A stretch of DNA of 64,000 nt from AV40 sp963817335. GTDB lineage: Bacteria; Verrucomicrobiota; Verrucomicrobiia; Chthoniobacterales; UBA10450. Below, piece by piece: positions 16,934 through 24,457 of the stretch (the stretch's first letter is position 1; every line of letters starts with the position of its first letter). The notes below the pieces were generated by a model, which was not told where the DNA came from, searched no databases, and saw only the letters and a list, made by a program, of their open reading frames with translations. The stretch is from positions 930,001-994,000 of the forward strand of contig CAWFNX010000001.1 in assembly GCA_963817335.1 (NCBI GenBank). Direction: 5' to 3'. The position numbers were made by a program, and so were the translations under genes.

Positions 16934-17455
16934 CTAGGTTTTCTTCGGCCGGGATTTTGCCGCCAACACCCGCTGCGTGGCCAGCGCGTTCAGGATCTCC
17001 GGATTCCCTTGGGCCCAGGCATTGTCGATCGTCATTCGCCGGAAGCGCCATTTCTGGCCGTCACGCACCAGTTCGCCATCGTAGCGATTCATCAGCATCG
17101 CATTTTCCGAGCCGGGACGTGGGCCCTGCCGCGGCATGAAATGTTGCGCCATCACGTAACAATAAAGCGCGGCTGAATCTTCGCTGACCTCGATTTGAAC
17201 GTTGCTCACCGTGTGGCTGGTATCGAGCGGACCGAGCAGGGGAATCAGGGTATCGAGGATTGCCTGGCGGCCGGAGAGCTTCGGAAAATCGAGTTCAAGT
17301 TTGTTGCCGGCCGGCCGAAAATCCAACACGCAATCTTCGGTCAGCGCCGAGGCCAACGAATCAGCGTCGCCGTGGTCCAGTCCGAACGCGAAGCGATGCA
17401 GGGCGTCGGCGATTTCGTAACGGTCAGCAGCAAGTTGCGCGAGTTCGTTGCTCAT
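16934..17455 (-). CDS. SnoaL/NTF2-like protein
   Basis: A 173-residue protein of the SnoaL-like cone-shaped fold, as in ring-hydroxylating dioxygenase small subunits and many hydratase-like proteins. The N-terminal helix motif (ADRYEIADALHRFAFGLD) and ALTEDCVLDF are typical, and the strand WRFRRMTIDNAWAQGN closes the fold. It has no signal peptide. It sits between kynurenine monooxygenase and the DoxX operon, all on the minus strand. Activity and substrate are unknown. Confidence 0.82.
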   Translation of the reverse strand: MSNELAQLAADRYEIADALHRFAFGLDHGDADSLASALTEDCVLDFRPAGNKLELDFPKLSGRQAILDTLIPLLGPLDTSHTVSNVQIEVSEDSAALYCYVMAQHFMPRQGPRPGSENAMLMNRYDGELVRDGQKWRFRRMTIDNAWAQGNPEILNALATQRVLAAKSRPKKT

Positions 17456-17497
17456 TGGCAAAAGATGATGGTTGAGAGTTGATAGTTGAGAGATGGA

Positions 17498-18820
17498 TCA
17501 GACAAGTAGCCGGATTATCACAAAGGCTGCGATTATTACCAAGGACGCCAAACTCCCGTAGACGATCCTATCTTGCAAACGCGCGCGGCGCTTGGCCTCC
17601 GCGTACGGAATTCGCGTGAACGTCACCATTGTGTAAAGCGGCAGATAAATTCCAGCCAATGTCGCTTCGAGGAAATGGTCGAGTTTCTTTTTCGCGCGAA
17701 ACGTTTTCGACGCCGTTTTGTCGCGCATCTCGATAAAATTCTCCAACGCAAGATCGGCCAGAGCATCGGCGTTTACTTTTCGCCGTTGGAAATATTCGGC
17801 GAAAGCGCGCTTCCGATCTTGTGAAAACTGTTGGAGGCATTCATCGAGCACCACGCAATCTTCGAATGCCGCGTTCATCCCTTGTCCGTAAAACGGGACC
17901 ACCGCGTGGGCCGCGTCGCCGACCAGCGCGATCTTGTCCTGGTAAACCCACGGCGCGCAGCGAATCGTGACCAGCGATCCGGTTGGATTATTTTTGAAGT
18001 CGTCTATCAGGTCCGGCATCAACGGAACCGCATCGGGAAATTCTTCGTGAAAGAATCGGCGAACGTCGTCGTCGGTTTTCGTCGTCGCGAAACTGCGAGG
18101 GCCTTCGAATTCCCAAAATAATGTGCAGGTAAACGAACCGTCCGGATTCGGCAGCGCGATCATCATGAAACTCTTGCGCGGCCAGATGTGCAGCGCGTTT
18201 TTTTCCATTTGCCACGAACCGTTCGGTCCCGGCGGTATCGTCAACTCCTTGTAACCATGAGCCAGGTAGCTTTCGTCGTATTGGAAACTGGGAAGCGTGA
18301 GCTGCATTGATTGACGCACCGCGGAGAACGCGCCGTCCACTCCGATGACCGCGTCGCCTGACGCCAACAGCGGTTGAGGGGTTGAGGTGTTGAGAAGTTG
18401 AGCCGAGGCAGAATCCAGATCGACTCCGATGCACTTGTGATTGAAATGAACGCGCACATTTGGGTGGCGCTGGGCTGCTTCAATCACCGTCGTGTTCAAC
18501 GCGGCGCGCCCGATTGAATTGATGTGCTTGTTTGGGTCAACGTCGTAAGGCGCGAAGTGGAGGGCGCCGGATTTCTGGTGGATCATGCGACCCGGCATCG
18601 GGATCGCTTGTTTCAATACTTCGTCAGCAATTCCAATTTGCTGAAGCGCGTGTATTCCGCGGGTTGAGAGCGCGAGGTTGATGGAGCGTCCCCCGACCAT
18701 GTTGCCTTCGCGCGGATCGCCTCGGCGTTCGTAAAGGTCGACCTCGTATCCGCGGCGACCGAGATAGGCGGCGAGTAATCCGCCCGCCAGACCGCTGCCG
18801 ATGAGAACGAATTTCGCCAT
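17498..18820 (-). CDS. kmo: Kynurenine 3-monooxygenase
   Basis: FAD-dependent aromatic hydroxylase that converts L-kynurenine to 3-hydroxykynurenine with NADPH and oxygen. The FAD-binding GSGLAGGLLAAYLGRRGY motif is at the N-terminus, GRSINLALSTRG follows, and the second FAD motif is IALVGDAAHAVVPFYGQGMN. The C-terminus ends in a hydrophobic segment (SLASLVIIAAFVIIRLLV), as in KMOs that are membrane-attached. Length 440 matches. A loop around residues 140-152 (SAQLLNTSTPQPLLAS) is encoded by a TTGAGGGGTTGAGG-type word repeat. Kynureninase, which uses the product, is at 23-24.3 kb. Confidence 0.95.
   Translation of the reverse strand: MAKFVLIGSGLAGGLLAAYLGRRGYEVDLYERRGDPREGNMVGGRSINLALSTRGIHALQQIGIADEVLKQAIPMPGRMIHQKSGALHFAPYDVDPNKHINSIGRAALNTTVIEAAQRHPNVRVHFNHKCIGVDLDSASAQLLNTSTPQPLLASGDAVIGVDGAFSAVRQSMQLTLPSFQYDESYLAHGYKELTIPPGPNGSWQMEKNALHIWPRKSFMMIALPNPDGSFTCTLFWEFEGPRSFATTKTDDDVRRFFHEEFPDAVPLMPDLIDDFKNNPTGSLVTIRCAPWVYQDKIALVGDAAHAVVPFYGQGMNAAFEDCVVLDECLQQFSQDRKRAFAEYFQRRKVNADALADLALENFIEMRDKTASKTFRAKKKLDHFLEATLAGIYLPLYTMVTFTRIPYAEAKRRARLQDRIVYGSLASLVIIAAFVIIRLLV
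18372..18402. repeat. TTGAG word repeat inside kmo
   Basis: Four TTGAG words in tandem (GGTTGAGGGGTTGAGGTGTTG, then AGAAGTTGAG) match the TTGAGAGTTGATGGTTGAG repeats that fill intergenic gaps nearby (for example 11890-11935 and 17470-17495). Here the array is translated in frame as a loop of kynurenine monooxygenase. Confidence 0.6.
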
Positions 18821-18827
18821 ACCAATA

Positions 18828-18895
18828 GACAGGATTAACAGGATTCAGTCGATTTTCATTCTCCTAATCAGGCTTAATCCAGTAAATCCTGTTCA
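18828..18895. repeat. ACAGGATTAACAGGATT inverted repeat
   Basis: GACAGGATTAACAGGATTCA on the left is partly mirrored by TAATCCAGTAAATCCTGTTC on the right, forming an interrupted inverted repeat. It occupies the whole gap between the divergent kmo and YCII-like genes, so their promoters must overlap it. Confidence 0.7.
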
Positions 18896-18896
18896 A

Positions 18897-19289
18897 ATGA
18901 AAATTCTTTTCTTCACGGCGGCGTTTGCCTTGTCGGCGTTTGTTCAATCAGCGCCGGCCCAGGAATCGAAAGCGCAAAAGCCCAGACAGTTCATTTACGT
19001 CCTGCATCTCGTGCCGCGCCTCTACGACGACAAAGCCTGGACGCCCGAGGACAAGGCAGCGGTGGCTGGACATCTCGCCAATTTCAAAGCGGCAGCTCAA
19101 TCGGGGCAGCTCATTCTAGCGGGACGTACCATGGAACCAGGCGATAAAACGTTCGGTATCGCAATTTTCGAAGCGTCCGACGAAGGGGCGGCGCGAAAAT
19201 TCATGGAATCCGATCCCGCGGTTTCGGCGGGCGTGATGACTGCGGAGCTGCACCCGTTTGCGGTCGTCCTTCAGCGTAAGAATCCGTAG
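18897..19289 (+). CDS. Exported YCII-related protein
   Basis: A 130-residue protein with a cleavable signal peptide (ILFFTAAFALSAFVQSAPAQ) followed by a YCII-like ferredoxin-fold domain (FIYVLHLVPRLYDDKAWTPE, KAAVAGHLANFK, MESDPAVSAGVMTAELHPF). YciI-type proteins are usually cytoplasmic, so the export signal is a variation. I chose ATG 18897, the start that makes the signal peptide begin the protein. Function unknown. Confidence 0.85.
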   Translation: MKILFFTAAFALSAFVQSAPAQESKAQKPRQFIYVLHLVPRLYDDKAWTPEDKAAVAGHLANFKAAAQSGQLILAGRTMEPGDKTFGIAIFEASDEGAARKFMESDPAVSAGVMTAELHPFAVVLQRKNP

Positions 19290-19306
19290 CCGCGTCGATT
19301 TCGTCG

Positions 19307-20125
19307 TTAGTCGAAAATCACGCGTTCGACGTGCGAGTAAATGTTGAAAGACGGCGGCCGGAGAAATCCGACCAGCGTTTGATTACTTTCGCGGGCGAAT
19401 TCCATTGCCAGACTCGACGGCGCCGAAACCGAAGCAACGATAGGAATTCCGGCGGCAAGCGCTTTTTGCATGATCTCAAATGAAGCGCGGCCGCTAACCA
19501 ACAGGATGTGTTGAGCCAGCGGAAGTTTCCGGTCGACGAACGCGCGGCCGACCACCTTGTCGATCGCGTTGTGACGGCCGATGTCCTCGCGAACAATCAA
19601 CGGTTTGCCAGAGGAATCGAAAATCCCGGCGGCGTGAATTCCTCCGGTTCGTGCGAAATCCGATTGGTTCGTTCGCAGTTTGTCCGGCAAGGAAAGAAGC
19701 GTCGAGATATCGACTCTGAGCGAACTCGACTGAATCGGCGCGAAAGCCTGACGAATCGCGTCGATACTTTCCTTGCCACACAGACCGCAGCTGCTGGAAA
19801 TCGTCCCGAAACGCTGGGTCGCATTCAGGTTGATCTTTGTTTCGTCTGCAGGAGCGACAACGATGATGTTTTCGCGATTGCGGGCAGTTTCCGGTCGCGC
19901 GAAATTTTTAATCTGGTCGCCGACCCGAACGATTGCTTCCGAAAGGAGAAAACCGGCGGCGAGTTCTTCATCGTGTCCCGGCGTTCGCATCGTGGTCGCA
20001 ACAGTTTTGTCGCCAATGCGAATTTCGAGCGGCGCTTCAATCGTTAGCTCGTCGTGCCGGTATTCGAGGCTGCCGTTCGCGCAACGTCGAATGATCTGGC
20101 CCGGCCCAATTCCGTCCGCTTTCAT
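19307..20125 (-). CDS. fdhD: Sulfur carrier protein FdhD
   Basis: FdhD transfers sulfur to the molybdenum cofactor of formate dehydrogenases. The diagnostic SSCGLCGKES motif gives the sulfur-carrying cysteines C113 and C116, and REDIGRHNAIDKVVGRA and LLVSGRASFEIMQKA follow. I placed the start at ATG 20125, giving 272 residues; the open frame extends far upstream but would overlap the divergent MOSC gene (start 20156), leaving only 30 bases between the two starts here. A start at 20170 is the other option. No formate dehydrogenase gene is in the window. Confidence 0.95.
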   Translation of the reverse strand: MKADGIGPGQIIRRCANGSLEYRHDELTIEAPLEIRIGDKTVATTMRTPGHDEELAAGFLLSEAIVRVGDQIKNFARPETARNRENIIVVAPADETKINLNATQRFGTISSSCGLCGKESIDAIRQAFAPIQSSSLRVDISTLLSLPDKLRTNQSDFARTGGIHAAGIFDSSGKPLIVREDIGRHNAIDKVVGRAFVDRKLPLAQHILLVSGRASFEIMQKALAAGIPIVASVSAPSSLAMEFARESNQTLVGFLRPPSFNIYSHVERVIFD

Positions 20126-20155
20126 CGATTCAAGGCCAATGATATCATCCGCTGG

Positions 20156-20629
20156 GTGGAAATCTGTCATCTTTACATTTCGGCTGGCCATAACTTCGTC
20201 GGGCACCATGGGCGGGAGCCGGACAATTTCCCAATGATTGAAGTTCCGGAGGTGGAATGCGTGGCCGGACGCGGTTTGCGCGGCGACCGTTACTTCGATC
20301 ACCAGGAAGATTACAAGGGACAGCTCACATTTTTTTCCCTCGAAGTTTTCGACGAGCTTTGCGGCGCGCTTCAAATCGAGGGCTTTGATCCAAGCTGTGT
20401 CCGGCGAAATGTTTTCACCCGCGGGGTGGATCTGAACACCCTGATCGGAAAGGATTTTGAAGTTCAGGGGATTCGCTTTCATGGGACGGAAGAAAGCCGG
20501 CCGTGTCACTGGATGAATCGCGCAGTTGGACCCGGCGCGCAGGAATTTCTTAGCGGTCGCGGCGGGTTGCGTGCCCGAATTCTGAGCGACGGCACGTTGA
20601 AATCTGCAGCGCAGGTGAGGGCAACTTGA
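20156..20629 (+). CDS. MOSC domain protein
   Basis: A 157-residue MOSC-domain protein. The domain joins molybdenum cofactor sulfuration and delivery. It begins ICHLYISAGHNFVGHHG and carries GRGLRGDRYFDH, NVFTRGVDLNTLIGKDF and the cysteine in ESRPCHWMNRAVGPG, which is typical of MOSC. GTG 20156 is preferred because it starts the domain cleanly and avoids overlap with fdhD. Its stop overlaps the start of mobA (TTGA), so the two are translated together. Confidence 0.88.
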   Translation: MEICHLYISAGHNFVGHHGREPDNFPMIEVPEVECVAGRGLRGDRYFDHQEDYKGQLTFFSLEVFDELCGALQIEGFDPSCVRRNVFTRGVDLNTLIGKDFEVQGIRFHGTEESRPCHWMNRAVGPGAQEFLSGRGGLRARILSDGTLKSAAQVRAT

Positions 20630-21195
20630 ACGTCAGCGCGGCTCTGCTGGCTGGCGGCAAATCAAGCCGCATGGGTCAGGACAAAGCGACTTTGCTGTTT
20701 GACGGCGTGCCGCTTTGGCAAAAACAGGTTGAGTTGTTGCGTCTTCTTCAGCCGGTAGAAATTTTCGTCTCGGCGCAAATCGATCCGCCGTGGCGACCGT
20801 CCGACGCCAAATTTGTTGCCGACGCTGAACCATCTTGTGGTCCAATCAGCGGAATCGCTGCGGCGCTCTCACGAATTTCGAGCGATTACTTGATAGTACT
20901 CGCGATCGATATGCCGTTCATGACCGAGTCCCATTTACGAAGCCTTTGTCAGCGAATTGAGCCCGGACGCGGAGTTGTTCCGGTGATTGAAGACCGGGCT
21001 GAACCGCTGGCGGCAGTTTATCCGCGCGACGCCGCAACCGAATTTGGGAGCGCTTTGGCGGGCGCCGATTTTTCGCTTCAGCCGCTGATTCGGAAGCTAA
21101 TCGCATTTGGGAAATTACTGCCAATCAAGGTTCCAGACGACGAAAGACGATATTTCCGCAACCTGAACGACCCCGCGGATCTCGCCGGCCCCTGA
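20626..21195 (+). CDS. mobA: Molybdenum cofactor guanylyltransferase MobA
   Basis: MobA attaches GMP to molybdopterin to make the bis-MGD-type cofactor. The nucleotidyltransferase signature LLAGGKSSRMGQDKATLLF is at the N-terminus, GPISGIAAAL and AIDMPFMTE (metal-binding aspartate) follow. At 189 residues it has normal length. The start is a TTG at 20626 that overlaps the TGA of the MOSC gene, which favours coupled translation. With fdhD, the MOSC gene and moeA elsewhere in the window it makes a molybdoenzyme maturation set. Confidence 0.93.
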   Translation: MNVSAALLAGGKSSRMGQDKATLLFDGVPLWQKQVELLRLLQPVEIFVSAQIDPPWRPSDAKFVADAEPSCGPISGIAAALSRISSDYLIVLAIDMPFMTESHLRSLCQRIEPGRGVVPVIEDRAEPLAAVYPRDAATEFGSALAGADFSLQPLIRKLIAFGKLLPIKVPDDERRYFRNLNDPADLAGP

Positions 21196-21355
21196 CTCTC
21201 GGTTTTCACCAAAACCGAGTCGCCGGCTTCCCTAGGTCGATTCGCAAAATGCTAACGACCTCCCGCCGTAGAGTTCGCGCCCTGCGAACCGCTGACCTCT
21301 GACCTCTGATCTCCGATGGGTGGCACTAGGTCTGCTTTAGGAAGGCGGCTACCCA

Positions 21356-21775
21356 ATGAGAAATTTTGAGCCGCTCCCACACGAAATGCAGCCTGTCATC
21401 CACAGCCTCGAACTGAAGGCTGTTCTCGTTGTGGACGACGATAAACAGCTCGCGTCCGCTTTGCAGTGGATTCTGGCCGACGAAAATTTTTTGGTAGACA
21501 TCGCCTTCGACGGGGAGGAAGCGATGATGAAAGTCAAGGCCCACGAGTACGACGCCGTGATCTGCGACCTGAAAATGCCCAAACTGCGCGGTGACGAGTT
21601 TTACCTCAAAGCGAAAGAGATCCGGCCAACCCTGGCCGATCGCTTCATTTTTATTACCGGTTTTGCGGCCGATCCGCACATCGCGCTGTTTTTCAACAAG
21701 CACGACGTCAAATACCTGGTGAAGCCGTTTTCAATTTCAGTCCTGATCGATTGCGTCAAGCAGCTGCTCTGCTAG
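21356..21775 (+). CDS. Stand-alone response regulator receiver protein
   Basis: A 139-residue single-domain CheY-like receiver. The acidic pocket is seen in VLVVDDDKQLASAL, the phospho-acceptor is D71 in DAVICDLKMP, and the conserved threonine and lysine occur in IFITGF and YLVKPF. No output domain follows and no histidine kinase is nearby, so its partner is unknown. A second in-frame ATG at 21386 is an alternative start. The 160 bases upstream show no repeat. Confidence 0.9.
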   Translation: MRNFEPLPHEMQPVIHSLELKAVLVVDDDKQLASALQWILADENFLVDIAFDGEEAMMKVKAHEYDAVICDLKMPKLRGDEFYLKAKEIRPTLADRFIFITGFAADPHIALFFNKHDVKYLVKPFSISVLIDCVKQLLC

Positions 21776-21838
21776 GCAACGGCTTGGAAATTTTGCTTCG
21801 GGGTTGGCGGCTGGAAGCGACTTATCTATTCTGTTCCG

Positions 21839-22594
21839 GTGCTACACCCGGCGCAGTCGCCAGATCACAAATCGAGAAAAAATTTCGGCTATGAGCCGTC
21901 ACTCGATGGCATCAGGGCGATCGCAGTGTTTTTGGTTATGGCCCAGCACCTCGGCTACGTTCACGCCGGCGGTCTCGGAGTTGATATTTTCTTCGTTCTC
22001 AGCGGCTATCTCATCACCGCTATTTTGGTTTCCGAATTCGCGGCTACGGATGGAATTAGTTTAAAGAAATTCTACGCGCGCCGTGCCCTCCGAATTCTCC
22101 CCGCGGTCCTGCTGTTGTTGATCGTGATCAACATTTTTGTCGCCGTATTTGAAACGAGCGCGCAGGCGTCCAGAGTTCGCTGGGATTCGCTCGGCGCTTT
22201 GTTTTACATCGCCAATTGGCTGAGAGCGTTCGGGCACGATATCGGCATCCTCGGCAATCTCTGGTCGTTGTCGATTGAGGAACAGTTCTACCTTCTCTGG
22301 CCGGTAACACTCCTGTTTTTGCTGTCGCGGCGGTTGAGTCCCAACAAAATCATCGTCATCACCACCGTGGCAATCGTTCTGGTGAACGCAGACCGGATCT
22401 ATTTGTACCACGGCATCGATTCGTTTAACCGCATCTACAACGGATTGGATACACGGGCCGATGCCCTGCTGGTTGGATGTGTGCTCGGGTTGTCGGGTTA
22501 CCAGATTTTTTCGCCGCGCATGTTTGCAATACTCGGATGGCTCGGGGCCGCGTTCGTTACTTACGTGCTTGTTCCTTGGCTATCCGGTTTCTGA
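21839..22594 (+). CDS. Acyltransferase 3 family protein, N-terminal part (frameshifted)
   Basis: The first 251 residues of an integral membrane O-acyltransferase of the OafA/acyltransferase-3 type, which acetylates or acylates envelope sugars. The motif SLDGIRAIAVFLVMAQHLGY with its conserved histidine, DIFFVLSGYLITAILVSEF, KKFYARRALRILP and WSLSIEEQFYLLWPV are all present. Translation then stops abruptly after YVLVPWLSGF. The missing transmembrane part continues in another frame from about 22576 to 22947, so a single base appears lost around 22570-22595. Start GTG 21839. Confidence 0.85.
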   Translation: MLHPAQSPDHKSRKNFGYEPSLDGIRAIAVFLVMAQHLGYVHAGGLGVDIFFVLSGYLITAILVSEFAATDGISLKKFYARRALRILPAVLLLLIVINIFVAVFETSAQASRVRWDSLGALFYIANWLRAFGHDIGILGNLWSLSIEEQFYLLWPVTLLFLLSRRLSPNKIIVITTVAIVLVNADRIYLYHGIDSFNRIYNGLDTRADALLVGCVLGLSGYQIFSPRMFAILGWLGAAFVTYVLVPWLSGF

Positions 22595-22947
22595 CAGGGT
22601 TTCAGGTGCCGTTTGGGTTGACGATTGGTGGAACTCTTTTCGCGATCGGCGTGGCGTTGTTTTTGGCGGGCATTCTTTCAAACCCGGCAAGTATCCCTGC
22701 GAAATTGCTCCGACTGCCACCATTGGTTTGGGCCGGCCGCTTATCCTACGGACTCTACTTGTGGCATTTTTTCGTATTCGCGTTCATTGCCGGCTGGTTC
22801 CGAGGATATCAGCCGCGGTTAATCCCAATTCAGCTTTTCGCGACTTTTGGGATCGCCGCGCTCTCCTATTACCTTATTGAACGGCCGTGTTTGAAGTTGA
22901 AGAAGAAATTCAGCGTGGTCAAAACGCGTGTGCCGATTCAAGCGTGA
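22576..22947 (+). pseudogene. Acyltransferase 3 family protein, C-terminal part
   Basis: Continuation of the acyltransferase in a different frame, with the remaining transmembrane helices (LTIGGTLFAIGVALFLAGIL, LVWAGRLSYGLYLWHFFVFA) and the family ending FGIAALSYYLIERPCLKLKK. It has no start of its own. Joined to the N-terminal part it would give an acyltransferase of roughly 370 residues, a normal length. Confidence 0.85.
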
Positions 22948-22955
22948 GGCTGATT

Positions 22956-22996
22956 TTGTAGTCGCATCGATCGGCGACTGAGCGCCGCAGCTACAA
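22956..22996. repeat. Short TGTAG...CTACA repeat
   Basis: A compact copy framed by TTGTAG and CTACAA with an inner GTCGC/GCGAC hairpin and a GAGCGCCGC arm. It separates the convergent acyltransferase and kynureninase genes and ends three bases before the kynureninase stop. Confidence 0.65.
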
Positions 22997-22998
22997 CT

Positions 22999-24270
22999 TC
23001 ACCTTGTTTTGCCCAGGATTTCCGCAAAGCGCCAAACCTCTTCGAAGGTGTTGTACAACGGCGTCGGGGCGGCACGGATAACGTTCGGTTCGCGGAAATC
23101 GCATTTCACGCCCGCGGCTAAGAGTTCCTTAAAGAGCTCTTTCGGATGTTCGTGGGCCAGGATCGACAATTGACAACCGCGTCCGCTCGCATCGCTGGGG
23201 GTGATTACAGAAAACTTCTTCGAGCCCAGTTGCTTCAGGAGGAATTCCAAATAACCGGTGAGCTTCAGAGATTTCTCGCGCAGTGGCTCCATTCCGCCCG
23301 CTTCGTCGAAGATTGAAAGCGAAGCGCGCAACGGCGCCATTGAAAAAATCGGCGGATTGCTGACCTGCCACGCGTCTGCCGACGGCACCGGAACGAATTC
23401 GGGTTCCAGATGCAATTTGAAACGCGTATTCGGATCGTTGCCGAACCAACCGGCGAATCGTGGAAGTTTTGTGTTCGTCGCGTGGCGCTCGTGCAAATAG
23501 GCTCCGGCAACTGCCCCCGGTCCGGCGTTGAGATACTTGTAGGTACACCAGACGGCAAAATCGACGTTCCAATCGTGCATTGACAACGGAACGTTGCCGG
23601 CTGCGTGGGCAAGATCGAATCCGACGATAATCCCGTGCTTTTGCGCGGCCTTCGTGATCGCCGGCATGTCGAACAATTGACCGGTGAAAAAGTTCACGCC
23701 GGCAATCCAGACGATCGCAAGGGAGTCGCGATTCTTCTCGATCAAATCGATAACATCTTCGGTTCGCACGGTTGACTCGCCTTTGGGCGGACTGGCCAGC
23801 ACGAGCGCGTCTTTCGGATCGAGTCCGTGATGACGGATTTGGGTTTTGATCGCGTAGGTGTCGGAAGGAAACGCCGGGTCCTCCATCAGAATTTTGAATC
23901 GCGATTTGGTCGGTCGATAAAATGTCGCCATCATCAGGTGCAGATTCACCGTCAGACTGTTCATGCAGATGACCTCGACGGGTTTCGCGCCGACGATTCG
24001 AGCGGTCGGTTCGCGCAACGGCTCGTGATAAGTGTACCAGGGCGTTTTTGCGTCGAGATGCGCGTCAACACCGAGCTTCGCCCAATCCTCCAGTTCCTGA
24101 TCGACATCCTCTCTCGCCGACTTCGGCATCAGGCCTAACGAGTTGCCCGCGAAATAGATCAGCGGTTCCCCATCTTTGCCGAGCGGGAGATAAAACTCAT
24201 CGCGAAAACGACGCAGCGGATCCTCGGCATCGAGTTGCTTCGCAAAATCCTGATCAGTGGACAACTGCAT
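22999..24270 (-). CDS. kynU: Kynureninase
   Basis: PLP enzyme that cleaves kynurenine or 3-hydroxykynurenine to (3-hydroxy)anthranilate and alanine. The PLP lysine is K245 in WCTYKYLNAGPGAVAG, the upstream aspartate/histidine motif is VGFDLAHAAGN, and the N-terminal IYFAGNSLGLMP is typical. At 423 residues it is full length. Its product 3-hydroxyanthranilate is the substrate of the dioxygenase at 7695. It has its own 187-base upstream gap, in which I see no clear repeat. Confidence 0.96.
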   Translation of the reverse strand: MQLSTDQDFAKQLDAEDPLRRFRDEFYLPLGKDGEPLIYFAGNSLGLMPKSAREDVDQELEDWAKLGVDAHLDAKTPWYTYHEPLREPTARIVGAKPVEVICMNSLTVNLHLMMATFYRPTKSRFKILMEDPAFPSDTYAIKTQIRHHGLDPKDALVLASPPKGESTVRTEDVIDLIEKNRDSLAIVWIAGVNFFTGQLFDMPAITKAAQKHGIIVGFDLAHAAGNVPLSMHDWNVDFAVWCTYKYLNAGPGAVAGAYLHERHATNTKLPRFAGWFGNDPNTRFKLHLEPEFVPVPSADAWQVSNPPIFSMAPLRASLSIFDEAGGMEPLREKSLKLTGYLEFLLKQLGSKKFSVITPSDASGRGCQLSILAHEHPKELFKELLAAGVKCDFREPNVIRAAPTPLYNTFEEVWRFAEILGKTR

Positions 24271-24457
24271 TAATCATCATTCTAAACAGGATTTGCCCGA
24301 TTTCTACGAAACCCTGAAGCCAATCCGGCTCGGACATAATCCTCTGGCGGGTAAGAGGGTTGCAATAGGGCTACGGCTGTCATCGACGTAGGCCATTAGA
24401 TTACAGTAGACGCCGTTTCCGGGACTACGCTAACATCCACTGCTGGAAGGGAATAAC

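Noticed and set aside
20126..20509. N-terminal extension of FdhD
   Set aside because: It is antisense to the MOSC gene and has no FdhD similarity.
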